Source of the DNA: Aquitalea denitrificans
GTDB taxonomy: Bacteria; Pseudomonadota; Gammaproteobacteria; Burkholderiales; Chromobacteriaceae
Length of the DNA stretch: 64,000 nucleotides
Reading direction: 5' to 3'
Assembly: GCF_009856625.1 (NCBI RefSeq)
Contig: NZ_CP047241.1
Span: 3,844,001-3,908,000 of the forward strand
Translations under genes and position numbers: made by a program
The notes under the pieces: model-generated
Database searches by the model: none
Told to the model about the DNA's origin: nothing
The model's input: only the letters and a program-made list of their open reading frames with translations
Shown here: piece by piece, positions 8,838 to 20,787 of the stretch
Position numbering within the stretch: the stretch's first letter is position 1
How the letters are laid out: each line of letters opens with the position of its first letter

Positions 8838-9227
8838 CTAGCAAGCACACTTGATGGACGTGCCCGCAGTAGCATGGCTGCCAACAGTGGCAAAACCATC
8901 CCGCTTCCACCAGTCCAGCCCACCTTGCAACTCCTTCACCCGAAAGCCCAGTTGCAGTAGCTTGATGGCTCCATTGGTGGAGCCATTGCAGCCAATTCCA
9001 TCGCAGAATGGAACCAGCAAGGCATCACGTGGCAATGCGGCGGTTGTATCTGCCGACATGGCCCGGTGCGGCAAGGACAATGCGCCGGGAATGCTTTCAC
9101 GCTCAAAGGCGCTACTCGCACGGGTATCGATCAGAATCAGTTTCTCACCGGCTTCCAGTGCTGCCTTGACATCGGCAGCATCAATTTCATAGGCCAGCTT
9201 GGCCTGATAGAACTCCAGCTGTGTCAT
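8838..9227 (-). CDS. Single-domain rhodanese-like sulfurtransferase
   Basis: This is a 129-aa rhodanese domain: DVKAALEAGEKLILIDTRASSAFERESIPGALSLPH is the N-terminal signature, and the active-site loop follows in FCDGIGCNGS, whose first Cys would carry the persulfide. The C-terminal part, KLLQLGFRVKELQGGLDWWKRDG, is also typical. Two in-frame starts exist; ATG 9227 is preferred because AGGA lies 8 bp before it, whereas ATG 9236 has AGG directly abutting and would add three residues. Three Cys lie in the last segment, two of them at the very end (KCAC). It is the first gene of a two-gene unit with the GNAT gene and is divergent from the MocR regulator. The sulfur acceptor is unknown. Confidence 0.88.
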   Translation of the reverse strand: MTQLEFYQAKLAYEIDAADVKAALEAGEKLILIDTRASSAFERESIPGALSLPHRAMSADTTAALPRDALLVPFCDGIGCNGSTNGAIKLLQLGFRVKELQGGLDWWKRDGFATVGSHATAGTSIKCAC

Positions 9228-9330
9228 CGGTTTCATCCTGGCTGATGCATTTGCAATAGCTGCAGATTACGGGCAAATTGATTCCTTCAAAAGAACCACT
9301 CTTTGCACCCGCCAAGGAACCACTACATTC

Positions 9331-10785
9331 ATGCATGCCGACTGGATCATCGACTATCTGCAAGGCCAGCTGCAACGACAGGGTCAATCGACACTGTCAC
9401 AGCAGGTGTACAAGCTGCTGCGCGAAGCCATTGCCCGGCAGCAGTTGGTGGCAGACACCGCCTTGCCAGCCAGCCGCATGTTGGCGCGCGCCTTGCAGAT
9501 CGGTCGCAATACCGTACTGGCGGCTTACGATCAATTACTGGCCGAAGGCTATCTTTACAGTCGGCCAGGCGCCGGGACTTTTGTCAGCCCGGCCTTCAGC
9601 AGCCTTGGTCAACCCACGGCAACAGCACGCAGGCATGCCGGCTTGTCTCAGCGGGGACAGGCACTGTCCGAGCAATACCGGCTCCCCACCGGCCTGACCG
9701 GAGCCTTTGCTCCCGGCTTGCCGGAGTTGCGCCAATTCCCGCATGCTGTCTGGCAGCGACTGCAGCATCAGCACAACCGGCAAGCACCGTCTCACTGGTG
9801 GCATTACCAGCAAGAAGGAGGACTGCCAGCCCTGCGCCGGGCCATATGCACCTATTTGCAATTATCACGCTCCGTTCACTGCCATCCCGACCAGATTCTG
9901 GTAGTGCAAGGTGCTCAGCAAGCGCTGGAACTGACCGCACGATTACTTGCCGACCCGGCAGACCAGGCCTGGATGGAGGATCCGGGCTACGCAGGCGCTC
10001 AGGCAGCCATGCAGGCTGCCGGTTTGCACATCATCCCGGTACCGGTCGACAATGAAGGGCTGAATCCGGCAGCTGCGCCGCCAGATAGCCGGCCGCGGCT
10101 GGTTTACATTACGCCATCACACCAGTATCCCAGTGGCGTTGTCATGTCCCTCGCCCGCCGCCTGGAGCTGTTGCAACGCGCAGAGGCCGATGACAGCTGG
10201 ATCATCGAAGACGACTACGACAGCGAATTCCGTTACGATACCCAGCCCATCGCCTCGCTGCAGGGGCTGGCGAACAGCGCAAGGGTCATCTACATCGGCA
10301 CTTTCAGCAAAGTCATGTTCCCTGCCATGCGATTGGCCTACTTGGTCATCCCACCAGCGCTGGTCGATGCCTTCCGCTCAGCCTACGCCCGTCTGTATCG
10401 TGAGGGCTGCTATGCCCAGCAAGCGGCGCTGGCGGATTTCATCGAGCAAGGCCATTTTGCCCGCCATATCCGCCGCATGCGCGACCTGTACCGGATACGC
10501 CAGCAATTACTGCGCAGCACCCTGCAACAGGCGGTGGGACAGGCCATCCCCCTGTCCTCCGGCCAAGCCGGCATGCATCTGGTGGCAAGCCTGCCCCCGT
10601 CGGTCAGTGACCAGCAGCTAAGCCAGCAAGCCGCAAGCGAGCAGTTATGGCTACGCCCGCTGTCGCGCCATTTCCTGGGTGCAGAACACCGCAACGGGCT
10701 GGTCCTTGGCTATGCCGGGGTCGAGGAAAATGATATTCACCAGTCGGCACTGCGACTGGCCCAACTGGTAGAGCCCTTATTGTGA
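9331..10785 (+). CDS. MocR/PdxR-type transcriptional regulator (GntR winged helix fused to class-I aminotransferase fold)
   Basis: At 484 aa it has the family's usual length. Residues 1-85 form a GntR winged helix: LSQQVYKLLREAIARQQL, LPASRMLARALQIGRNTVLAAYDQLLAEGYL and RPGAGTFV. Residues about 125-484 form an aminotransferase-I fold: VVQGAQQALELTARLLADPADQAWMEDPGYAGA, EDDYDSEFRYD, and the PLP-binding lysine Lys327 in GTFSKVMFPAMRLAY. Such proteins sense PLP or amino-compound adducts and control vitamin B6, GABA (GabR), taurine or ectoine genes. gabTD lies 3 kb upstream rather than adjacent, so a GabR role is possible but unproven. The gene is divergent from the rhodanese gene, and its stop overlaps the start of the next ORF. 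Confidence 0.92.
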   Translation: MHADWIIDYLQGQLQRQGQSTLSQQVYKLLREAIARQQLVADTALPASRMLARALQIGRNTVLAAYDQLLAEGYLYSRPGAGTFVSPAFSSLGQPTATARRHAGLSQRGQALSEQYRLPTGLTGAFAPGLPELRQFPHAVWQRLQHQHNRQAPSHWWHYQQEGGLPALRRAICTYLQLSRSVHCHPDQILVVQGAQQALELTARLLADPADQAWMEDPGYAGAQAAMQAAGLHIIPVPVDNEGLNPAAAPPDSRPRLVYITPSHQYPSGVVMSLARRLELLQRAEADDSWIIEDDYDSEFRYDTQPIASLQGLANSARVIYIGTFSKVMFPAMRLAYLVIPPALVDAFRSAYARLYREGCYAQQAALADFIEQGHFARHIRRMRDLYRIRQQLLRSTLQQAVGQAIPLSSGQAGMHLVASLPPSVSDQQLSQQAASEQLWLRPLSRHFLGAEHRNGLVLGYAGVEENDIHQSALRLAQLVEPLL

Positions 10786-11282
10786 GCACCAACAAACCCG
10801 CATTACTGATCAGCGCCTGCCTGCTAGGCGAAGCTGTCCGCTACGATGGTCAGGCAAAAGGACAAGCACCAGATCAACAGGCTGCACTGGCCGAGCGTTT
10901 CCGGCTGATTCCCACCTGTCCGGAATGTGCCGGGGGGCTGCCCGTACCACGCCCGGCTGCAGAAGTTTGTGGCGGTGACGGGGCTGCCGTATGGCAAGGC
11001 ACAGCACAGGTCATGACCGCAGATGGCCAAGACGTCACCGCAGCCTTCGTGCGTGGCGCAGAGCATAGCCTGGCACTGGCGCAACAGCATGCCTGTCATC
11101 TGGCATTACTCAAGGCCAATAGCCCGTCATGCGGCAACCGGCAAATCTACGATGGCAGCTTCAGTGGTCAACGCCAACCAGGCGAAGGTGTATGCAGCAG
11201 CCTGCTCCACCAGCATGGCATCAAGATATTCAACGAAGCAGAAATCGAGGAATTATTGCATTCCGTCGATAACAAGATCTAA
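10782..11282 (+). CDS. DUF523 family protein (YbbK-like)
   Basis: The 166-aa protein matches DUF523 in its opening LLISACLLGEAVRYDGQ, the CPECAGGLPVPRPAAEV block, and the late ALLKANSPSCGNRQIYDGSF and GEGVCSSLLHQHGI segments. Conserved cysteines are in CLLG, CPEC, SPSCG and GVC, hinting at a metal or redox role; the biochemical function is not established for the family. It starts with GTG at 10782 inside the MocR stop (GTGA overlap), so translation is coupled to the regulator. A terminator follows 18 bp downstream. Confidence 0.88.
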   Translation: MSTNKPALLISACLLGEAVRYDGQAKGQAPDQQAALAERFRLIPTCPECAGGLPVPRPAAEVCGGDGAAVWQGTAQVMTADGQDVTAAFVRGAEHSLALAQQHACHLALLKANSPSCGNRQIYDGSFSGQRQPGEGVCSSLLHQHGIKIFNEAEIEELLHSVDNKI

Positions 11283-11300
11283 GCACCCGCTCAAAATGCA

Positions 11301-11330
11301 AAAAGCCCGGAGCATCTGTCCGGGCTTTTT
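11301..11330. terminator. Bidirectional terminator between the DUF523 gene and rRNA operon 1
   Basis: An 11-bp perfect stem, AAAAGCCCGGA / TCCGGGCTTTT, encloses a 7-nt loop, with A-run and T-run on the two sides. It can end the MocR-DUF523 transcript and the rRNA transcript coming from the other side. Confidence 0.85.
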
Positions 11331-11355
11331 ACTGCCAGCTAGCTGGCGAATGGGG

Positions 11356-11472
11356 AGTTTGGCGGTGTCCTACTTTCACATGGCGAATGCCACACTATCA
11401 TCGGCGCTAAGGCGTTTCACGGTCCTGTTCGGGATGGGAAGGCGTGGGACCACCTCGCTATGGCCACCAAAC
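11356..11472 (-). rRNA. rrf: 5S ribosomal RNA, distal extra copy of operon 1
   Basis: A second 5S gene lies 95 bp downstream of the first. Within about 117 nt it differs from the proximal copy only in helix I: GTTTGGTGG pairs with CCGCCAAAC here, GTCTGGTGG with CCGCCAGAC there. That is a paired C-G to U-A change that preserves the stem, so the copy looks selected rather than decayed. A hairpin terminator lies between the two copies, so its expression depends on read-through or a local promoter. Ends are set by helix-I pairing, plus or minus a few bases. Confidence 0.9.
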
Positions 11473-11531
11473 ATCAAGCTGTAAACCAAAGCTTGCCGGA
11501 GAAACTCGACAGCAAGACATCGGGTAAATCA

Positions 11532-11557
11532 AAGCCCAGCTCGATTGAGCTGGGCTT
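11532..11557 (-). terminator. Hairpin between the two 5S genes of operon 1
   Basis: AAGCCCAGCTC / GAGCTGGGCTT is an 11-bp perfect inverted repeat with a GATT loop. The same hairpin follows the single 5S of operon 2. On the transcribed strand it is followed only by TTTGATTT, a weak U-tract, so termination may be partial. Confidence 0.65.
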
Positions 11558-11567
11558 CTGTATGGGG

Positions 11568-11684
11568 AGTCTGGCGGTGTCCTACTTTCACATGGCGAAT
11601 GCCACACTATCATCGGCGCTAAGGCGTTTCACGGTCCTGTTCGGGATGGGAAGGCGTGGGACCACCTCGCTATGGCCACCAGAC
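11568..11684 (-). rRNA. rrf: 5S ribosomal RNA, proximal copy of operon 1
   Basis: 5S rRNA located 230 bp after the 23S gene. Helix I pairs GTCTGGTGG with CCGCCAGAC, and the conserved GCGAGGTGGTCCCACG and CCGATGATAGTG regions are present. It is identical to the 5S of operon 2 (44460-44576). Confidence 0.95.
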
Positions 11685-11716
11685 ATAAACTGTCAACAAA
11701 CTTGAAGAAGCCTTGT

Positions 11717-11834
11717 GGGGAGTAGAGAGTCGGGAGTAGAGAGTTGTCTCTGCCCGCTCTTGTCCTGCTCTCCGTTTCGGGGGTAGTTCGTCAGTTGCAG
11801 GGGTTTACTCCCCACTCCCACCTCTCTACTCCCG
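11717..11834. repeat. Accessory inverted repeat in the 23S-5S spacer of operon 1
   Basis: GGGGAGTAGAGAG (11717-11729) and CGGGAGTAGAGAG (11731-11743) are tandem near-copies. CTCTCTACTCCCG (11822-11834) is the exact complement of the second. They would form a long stem in the precursor between 23S and 5S, probably a processing structure. The same arrangement is present in operon 2. Confidence 0.75.
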
Positions 11835-11914
11835 CCTTAATTAGTCTTGGATCTTTGATCGCGTCGCACATGCACTATCCGTCAGCCCGGTTTCCCAAGC
11901 CACTCAAATGATAG

Positions 11915-14802
<2,888 letters not shown>

Positions 14803-15079
14803 CTATCATTTCAGTAACCTAGATTACCAATCCGACAGAATTGTGTTTGTGCGACATGTCACACCGCCCCTTTTGATATGGCGACATGACATTAGATACA
14901 ATCAAATTCCCAAGATGACGATTTGTCCTGCATGCAGAGTTAACTCCATGCATTTCATTTCGCCGTCTAATTAATTCGGCTTCTTCAGTTTGTTAAAGAT
15001 CGGGCATTGTAAAAACAACGCAAACAGAAATTCACGCAGCAATAAAATGCTGTGTGCGCTTTTGTTTGCACTGTAAGAA
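14803..15079 (-). other. Internal spacer between tRNA-Ala and 23S, operon 1
   Basis: A 277-bp AT-rich spacer without coding potential. It holds a boxA-like CGATCTTTAAC on the transcribed strand (near 14993-15003), the likely antitermination site for the 23S half, and the upstream arm of the 23S processing stem beside 14802. Confidence 0.7.
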
Positions 15080-15155
15080 TGGTGGAGGATGACGGGATCG
15101 AACCGACGACCCCCTGCTTGCAAAGCAGGTGCTCTCCCAACTGAGCTAATCCCCC
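15080..15155 (-). tRNA. tRNA-Ala (anticodon TGC)
   Basis: A 76-nt cloverleaf read on the minus strand: acceptor GGGGGAT, D-arm AGCTCAGTTGGGAGAGC, anticodon loop CTTTGCAAG with TGC, T-arm GGTTCGATCC, and an encoded CCA end. It lies 4 bp from tRNA-Ile in the 16S-23S spacer. Confidence 0.97.
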
Positions 15156-15159
15156 AAAC

Positions 15160-15236
15160 TGGTGGGTCTGGTAGGACTCGAACCTACGACCCCTGCGTTA
15201 TCAACACAGTGCTCTAACCAGCTGAGCTACAAACCC
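15160..15236 (-). tRNA. tRNA-Ile (anticodon GAT)
   Basis: A 77-nt cloverleaf on the minus strand: GGGTTTGTAGCTCAGC start, anticodon GAT in TTGATAA, GGTTCGAGTCC T-arm, and an encoded CCA. It is the first tRNA after 16S, the standard Ile-Ala order. Confidence 0.97.
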
Positions 15237-15256
15237 AGTTACTACCCTTAAATCAT

Positions 15257-15292
15257 GAATAACCGATAGGCTGTGAGTACTTGACAATCGCC
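15257..15292 (-). other. 3' arm of the 16S rRNA processing stem, operon 1
   Basis: Complementary to 16913-16947 in the leader: GAATAACCGATAGG, TGTGAGT and CTTG here pair with CCTATCGGTTATTC, ACTCACA and CAAG there, with single-base bulges. The two arms bracket 16S, the typical RNase III substrate. Confidence 0.8.
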
Positions 15293-15297
15293 TTCTC

Positions 15298-16838
<1,541 letters not shown>

Positions 16839-17016
16839 TCTCATAGCAAATTTTCTGGCACGCAAGATCAAAGAAAATAACAAGTATTTCTTGTCTTGCA
16901 GTGCAAGTATTTGGCTTTCGCCAAGCACTCACACCTATCGGTTATTCTGTTTTTTAAAGAGCGGTGCAGGTCGCTGCGTTTCGTTTCCGTCGCTGCGTTG
17001 TCTGCTGAGGAGGCGA
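16839..17016 (-). other. rRNA operon 1 leader region
   Basis: About 180 bp between the promoter and 16S. It contains boxA-like CGCTCTTTAA (complement at 16954-16963), bound by the Nus antitermination complex, and the 5' arm of the 16S processing stem (16913-16947). It has no coding potential. Confidence 0.7.
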
Positions 17017-17045
17017 ACTATACCGCCACGCCCTACCCTCGTCAA
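17017..17045 (-). promoter_or_regulatory. rRNA operon 1 promoter
   Basis: On the minus strand TTGACG (-35, complement at 17040-17045), 17 bp, and TATAGT (-10, complement at 17017-17022), followed by a GC-rich stretch suited to stringent control. The spacing is optimal and the location, about 180 bp before 16S, is right for an rRNA P1 promoter. Confidence 0.85.
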
Positions 17046-17250
17046 CACTTTGTGCGAAGAAATCTGCACATTCTGCCAACATCCCGGCCAAGAGCGCGCT
17101 AAGTAACTGAGCGACAAAGGCTTATGCGATGGGGGTTTTATTACAGCCTTGCTGCGGATGCGTAGAAACCGGCGGGTCCCCGTTCGCACTTGCCGTGATA
17201 GGTGGGGCTGGCTGGCGCAAAAAGCTGGTCAGCGCACTGCCACCGGCAGC

Positions 17251-17277
17251 AAAAAGCCCGGCGGGGCCGGGCTTTTT
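17251..17277. terminator. Terminator after argJ (bidirectional)
   Basis: AAAAAGCCCGGC / GCCGGGCTTTTT, a 12-bp perfect stem with a GGG loop and T-run on both strands, lies 26 bp beyond the argJ stop. It insulates argJ from the divergently placed rRNA promoter. The 200 bp between it and that promoter show no gene. Confidence 0.88.
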
Positions 17278-17303
17278 GTATCAGGGACTACTGGGTAGCT
17301 GTA

Positions 17304-18521
17304 TCAGCTACGGTAGTCGGCATTGATTTTCACATAATCATAAGAGAAGTCGCAGGTCCAGACCGTGGCTTGGGCCGCACCACGCCCCAGCACCACGCGA
17401 ACGGTGATTTCGCTCTGGCTCATCACACGCTGACCATCTTCTTCTTTGTATTCCGGGTTGCGACCGCCATTGCAGGCAACCAGTACATCATCCAGATACA
17501 AGGAGAGGCGATCGACATCCAGATCGCTGACGCCAGCATAGCCGATGGCGCACAGCAAACGTCCCAGGTTCGGGTCGGAGGCGAAGAAGGCAGTCTTGAC
17601 CAGCGGCGAACGGGCGATGGCGTAGGCCACGTCCTTGCACTCGGCAACGGAACGACCGCCTTCCACCTTGACGCTGATGAACTTGGTGGCACCTTCACCG
17701 TCGCGGATGATGGCCTGGGCCAGTTCGGTGGCCACATCGACCAGCGCTGCCTTGAGGACGGCGTAGGCCGGGTGATTGACCGAATCGATACGCGGCGCGG
17801 CGCTCTTGCCAGTGGACACCAGGATGAAGCTGTCGTTGGTGGAGGTATCGCCATCCACCGAGATGCAGTTAAAGGAGAGGTCGGCCACTTCCTTGACCAG
17901 TTGCTCCAGTACCGGACGGGTCACCGGGGCATCGGTGGCGACAAAGCCCAGCATGGTGGCCATGTTCGGGTGGATCATGCCGGCGCCCTTGGCGATGCCG
18001 GTGATGCTGACTTTCTGACCATCGATTTCCAGCGTGCGGCTGGTGGCCTTGGGCGCGGTATCGGTGGTCATGATGGCTTCGGCAGCCTCGGCCCAGTTGG
18101 CCGGGCGACGGGTCGGCAGTGCCTGGATGATCTTGTCGGCAGGCAGCGGCTCCAGGATGACGCCAGTGGAGAACGGCAGGATTTGTTCAACTGCGCAGTC
18201 CAGTTCGCCGGCCAGTGCCTGACAGACCGACAGTGCGCGTTGACGGCCATCTTCTCCGGTACCGGCATTGGCATTACCGGTATTCACCACCAGCGCACGG
18301 ATTTGCACACCGGCATCCAGATGATTCTTGCTGATTTGCACCGGCGCGGCGCAGAAGCGGTTTTGCGTGAACACGCCGGCAACGGTATTGCCCTTGTCGA
18401 TGCGCACCACCAGCACATCCTTGCGGTTGGCTTTTTTGATGCCGGCTTCTGCCACGCTCAGTTCGATGCCATCAATGATGGCCAGTTGATCGGCGCTAAC
18501 CGGAGTCAGGTTGACTGCCAT
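17304..18521 (-). CDS. argJ: Bifunctional glutamate N-acetyltransferase / amino-acid acetyltransferase
   Basis: ArgJ makes N-acetylglutamate and recycles the acetyl group from N-acetylornithine to glutamate in the arginine pathway. The 405-aa proenzyme self-cleaves before a Thr; here that is Thr189 in KGAGMIHPNMATMLGF, so both alpha and beta chains are encoded. Other family landmarks are VFTQNRFCAAPV near the N-terminus, NTGNANAGTG, and VDGDTSTNDSFILVSTG in the beta chain. Start ATG 18521 (MAVNLTPVSAD) follows GGAGAATTC; an upstream in-frame start at 18551 lacks support. It lies 72 bp downstream of recQ on the same strand and may be co-transcribed. Whether it is mono- or bifunctional depends on whether argA exists elsewhere. 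Confidence 0.95.
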   Translation of the reverse strand: MAVNLTPVSADQLAIIDGIELSVAEAGIKKANRKDVLVVRIDKGNTVAGVFTQNRFCAAPVQISKNHLDAGVQIRALVVNTGNANAGTGEDGRQRALSVCQALAGELDCAVEQILPFSTGVILEPLPADKIIQALPTRRPANWAEAAEAIMTTDTAPKATSRTLEIDGQKVSITGIAKGAGMIHPNMATMLGFVATDAPVTRPVLEQLVKEVADLSFNCISVDGDTSTNDSFILVSTGKSAAPRIDSVNHPAYAVLKAALVDVATELAQAIIRDGEGATKFISVKVEGGRSVAECKDVAYAIARSPLVKTAFFASDPNLGRLLCAIGYAGVSDLDVDRLSLYLDDVLVACNGGRNPEYKEEDGQRVMSQSEITVRVVLGRGAAQATVWTCDFSYDYVKINADYRS

Positions 18522-18593
18522 GATGAATTCTCCATGCCGGCACGCTGACACGTGCCTGTTGCTTGTCTGTTGTGTGCCTAGATTGTAACGGAA

Positions 18594-20387
18594 TCAGTCC
18601 TGCTGGCTATCGAGGATTTGTTGCAATGCATCGCCATAGCGGGCCAGCTTCAGTTCACCCAGGCCGTATACCTTGCCCAGCTCGCGCAGGCTTTGTGGCC
18701 GACGCTCGACGATGTCGCGCAAGGTGCGATCAGAAAACACCGCATAGGCTGGAACATTGTGTTCATCAGCGGTCTGGCGGCGCCAGCGGCGCAGGGCCTG
18801 CCACAGCCGCTCTTCCCGCTCGGTACGCAACCAGCGGTCGGTATTGACGCTACGCGCCTTGCTGTCTTCCGCCAGCGGGCGCAGGTAGATTTTCTCCTGC
18901 CCCTTGAGCAAGGAGCGGCAGGCATCGGTCAACACCAGCGACTGCCCGCGGGCGATGTCCACTTGCAGGATCTTGCGCGCCACCAGCTGGCGGATGAGCG
19001 AACGCCAGGCGCGCTGGTTGTAGTCGCGCCCGATGCCGAAGGTGGTGAGCTTGTCGTGACCGAAACTGAGCACCGACTGGTTGCTGCGCCCCAGCAGCAC
19101 ATCCACTACATGATTGGCAGCAAAACGCTGCTCCACTCTATAGATACAGGACAGCAGCTTCTGCACCGGTACGGTGGCGTCAAAAGTGATTGGGGGATTC
19201 AGGCAATTGTCGCAATGACCGCAGGGCTTGCTGGCTTCGCCAAAGTGGCTGAGGATTTGCTGGCGGCGGCAGCTGGCGGTTTCACAAAAGGCCAGCATGG
19301 CATCCAGTTTGGACAGTTCCACCTGCTTTTGCAGCTCGGCCATTTCCGAGCCCTGGATCATCTGGTTGAGCTGCACCATGTCGTTCAGCCCGTAACACAG
19401 CCAGCTGGAGGCAGGCAGGCCGTCCCGCCCGGCGCGGCCGGATTCCTGATAGAAATTCTCCGGACTCTTGGGCAGGTCGATATGGGCAACAAAACGCACA
19501 TCCGGCTTGTCGATGCCCATGCCGAAAGCCACGGTGGCCGCCATGACAATGCCTTCTTCGCGCAGGAATTCGCGCTGGTGCCGCTCACGCACCTCGTGAC
19601 TGAGGCCGGCATGGTAGGGCAAGGCCGGAATGCCGTTCTGGCTCAGCCACTCGGCGGTTTCTTCCACCCGCTTGCGCGACAGGCAATACACAATGCCTGA
19701 GGCACCCGGATATTCATTATTGATGAAGTCGAGCAGCTGCTTTTTGGCATTGTGCTTTTCCACCACCTGATAAAACAGGTTGGGCCGGTCGAAACTGGAC
19801 AGGAACACCTGTGCATCCCCCAGCTTGAGGTAGTGCAGGATGTCTTCGCGGGTTTGCGGGTCGGCCGTGGCGGTCAGCGCGATGCGCGGTACCTGGGGAT
19901 AGTGGTCGGCCAGCATGCCCAGCTGCTGGTATTCCGGGCGGAAGTCATGCCCCCACTGGCTGACGCAATGCGCTTCATCGATGGCAAACAGGGAAATGTC
20001 CAATTGCGCCAGAAAATCCAGAAAGCGCGGGGTCAGCAAACGCTCCGGCGCGACATACAACAACTTCAAGGAACCATCGCGGGCGCGCCGGGCAATATCA
20101 TGGGCATCGTCCGGTGCGGTGGCCGAGTTCAGACAGGCGGCCGCAACGCCAACTTCGGTGAGCGCAGCCACTTGATCCTGCATCAGCGCAATCAGCGGTG
20201 AAACGACAATGGCCACCCCCGGCCGCATCAGCGCTGGAATCTGGTAACACAAGCTCTTGCCACCGCCAGTGGGCATCAACACCAACGCATAACCGCCATC
20301 CACAATGTGCTGCACGATTTGCGCCTGCTGACCACGAAAGGCCGGATAGCCGAAGATATTGCCAAGTAAGGTGAGTGCGTCCTGCAT
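18594..20387 (-). CDS. recQ: ATP-dependent DNA helicase RecQ
   Basis: A 3'-5' helicase of recombination and fork repair. The 597-aa protein has superfamily-2 motifs in order: Walker A MPTGGGKSLCYQIPAL (about 38-54), DEAHCVSQWGHDFRPEY (about 137-153), SFDRPNLFY, and motif VI QESGRAGRDG (about 315). The RQC zinc site follows with spaced cysteines (CETASCRRQ, HCDNC), then the winged helix and a C-terminal HRDC domain (about 515-590, AYAVFSDRTLRDIVERRP). Length is normal. ATG 20387 is the only sensible start (MQDALTLLGNIFGY). argJ follows on the same strand. Confidence 0.96.
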   Translation of the reverse strand: MQDALTLLGNIFGYPAFRGQQAQIVQHIVDGGYALVLMPTGGGKSLCYQIPALMRPGVAIVVSPLIALMQDQVAALTEVGVAAACLNSATAPDDAHDIARRARDGSLKLLYVAPERLLTPRFLDFLAQLDISLFAIDEAHCVSQWGHDFRPEYQQLGMLADHYPQVPRIALTATADPQTREDILHYLKLGDAQVFLSSFDRPNLFYQVVEKHNAKKQLLDFINNEYPGASGIVYCLSRKRVEETAEWLSQNGIPALPYHAGLSHEVRERHQREFLREEGIVMAATVAFGMGIDKPDVRFVAHIDLPKSPENFYQESGRAGRDGLPASSWLCYGLNDMVQLNQMIQGSEMAELQKQVELSKLDAMLAFCETASCRRQQILSHFGEASKPCGHCDNCLNPPITFDATVPVQKLLSCIYRVEQRFAANHVVDVLLGRSNQSVLSFGHDKLTTFGIGRDYNQRAWRSLIRQLVARKILQVDIARGQSLVLTDACRSLLKGQEKIYLRPLAEDSKARSVNTDRWLRTEREERLWQALRRWRRQTADEHNVPAYAVFSDRTLRDIVERRPQSLRELGKVYGLGELKLARYGDALQQILDSQQD

Positions 20388-20493
20388 GCGGGGTAAGCAC
20401 CAAGCCTGTGCCAGATAATCCGGTCAGGACAAGGCCGACAACCTGTTTGAAGTCATGGGAAGGGAGCCATTGTACGGCAAAGCGCCGCTACAC

Positions 20494-20520
20494 AAAAAAA
20501 AGCCGCCCGAAAGGGGCGGC
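20494..20520 (-). terminator. Strong intrinsic terminator without an assigned gene
   Basis: A GC-only 7-bp stem with an AAAG-type loop is followed on the minus strand by eight T. On the plus strand ATCAAG follows, so it works only on the minus strand. It stands 107 bp upstream of recQ and would shield recQ from upstream transcription. Confidence 0.85.
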
Positions 20521-20585
20521 ATCAAGTTTGGATGGAGACAATGTGAAACGAAGAGAAAGATGCTCTCGTAGCAGAGAGACCATTA
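20494..20585 (-). ncRNA. Candidate small regulatory RNA ending in an orphan terminator
   Basis: The minus strand holds a strong intrinsic terminator (stem GCCGCCC / GGGCGGC, complement at 20502-20520, then eight U) with no minus-strand gene upstream of it until comEC, 5 kb away. About 90 nt upstream is a possible promoter (TTGTCT, 17 bp, TTCAAT; complement at 20592-20620). The predicted transcript of about 90 nt has CU-rich single-stranded segments (TTTCTCTTC, GTCTCC) complementary to Shine-Dalgarno sequences and a short hairpin around CTCTC / GAGAG. The layout is that of a Hfq-type sRNA. Start site is approximate; expression is inferred only. Confidence 0.45.
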
Positions 20586-20592
20586 GTCAATA

Positions 20593-20621
20593 TTGAAAGT
20601 TCATTTTCTATTAAAGACAAT
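20593..20621 (+). promoter_or_regulatory. Candidate promoter for the lipoprotein gene
   Basis: TTGAAA (20593-20598), 17 bp, and GACAAT (20616-20621). It overlaps the possible divergent sRNA promoter almost exactly. The leader before the lipoprotein ATG would be about 160 nt and contains nothing recognisable. Confidence 0.35.
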
Positions 20622-20787
20622 TCTTAAACTTTCACATGGAAATGACGTCAATCCAGACCCGAACATCAGGCACACAACAAGCAATATCACCACGGTGGCG
20701 GCAAGCAGGACTTGCCGTTGGTGCCAGCATGATTTCCTCCACGCTGCCGCCTATGCGAAACTGTGGGCATTACACCGGAGATCAAGC

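Noticed and set aside
17202..18548. Plus-strand 448-codon frame over argJ
   Set aside because: Shadow of argJ, whose self-cleavage motif and other landmarks are on the minus strand.
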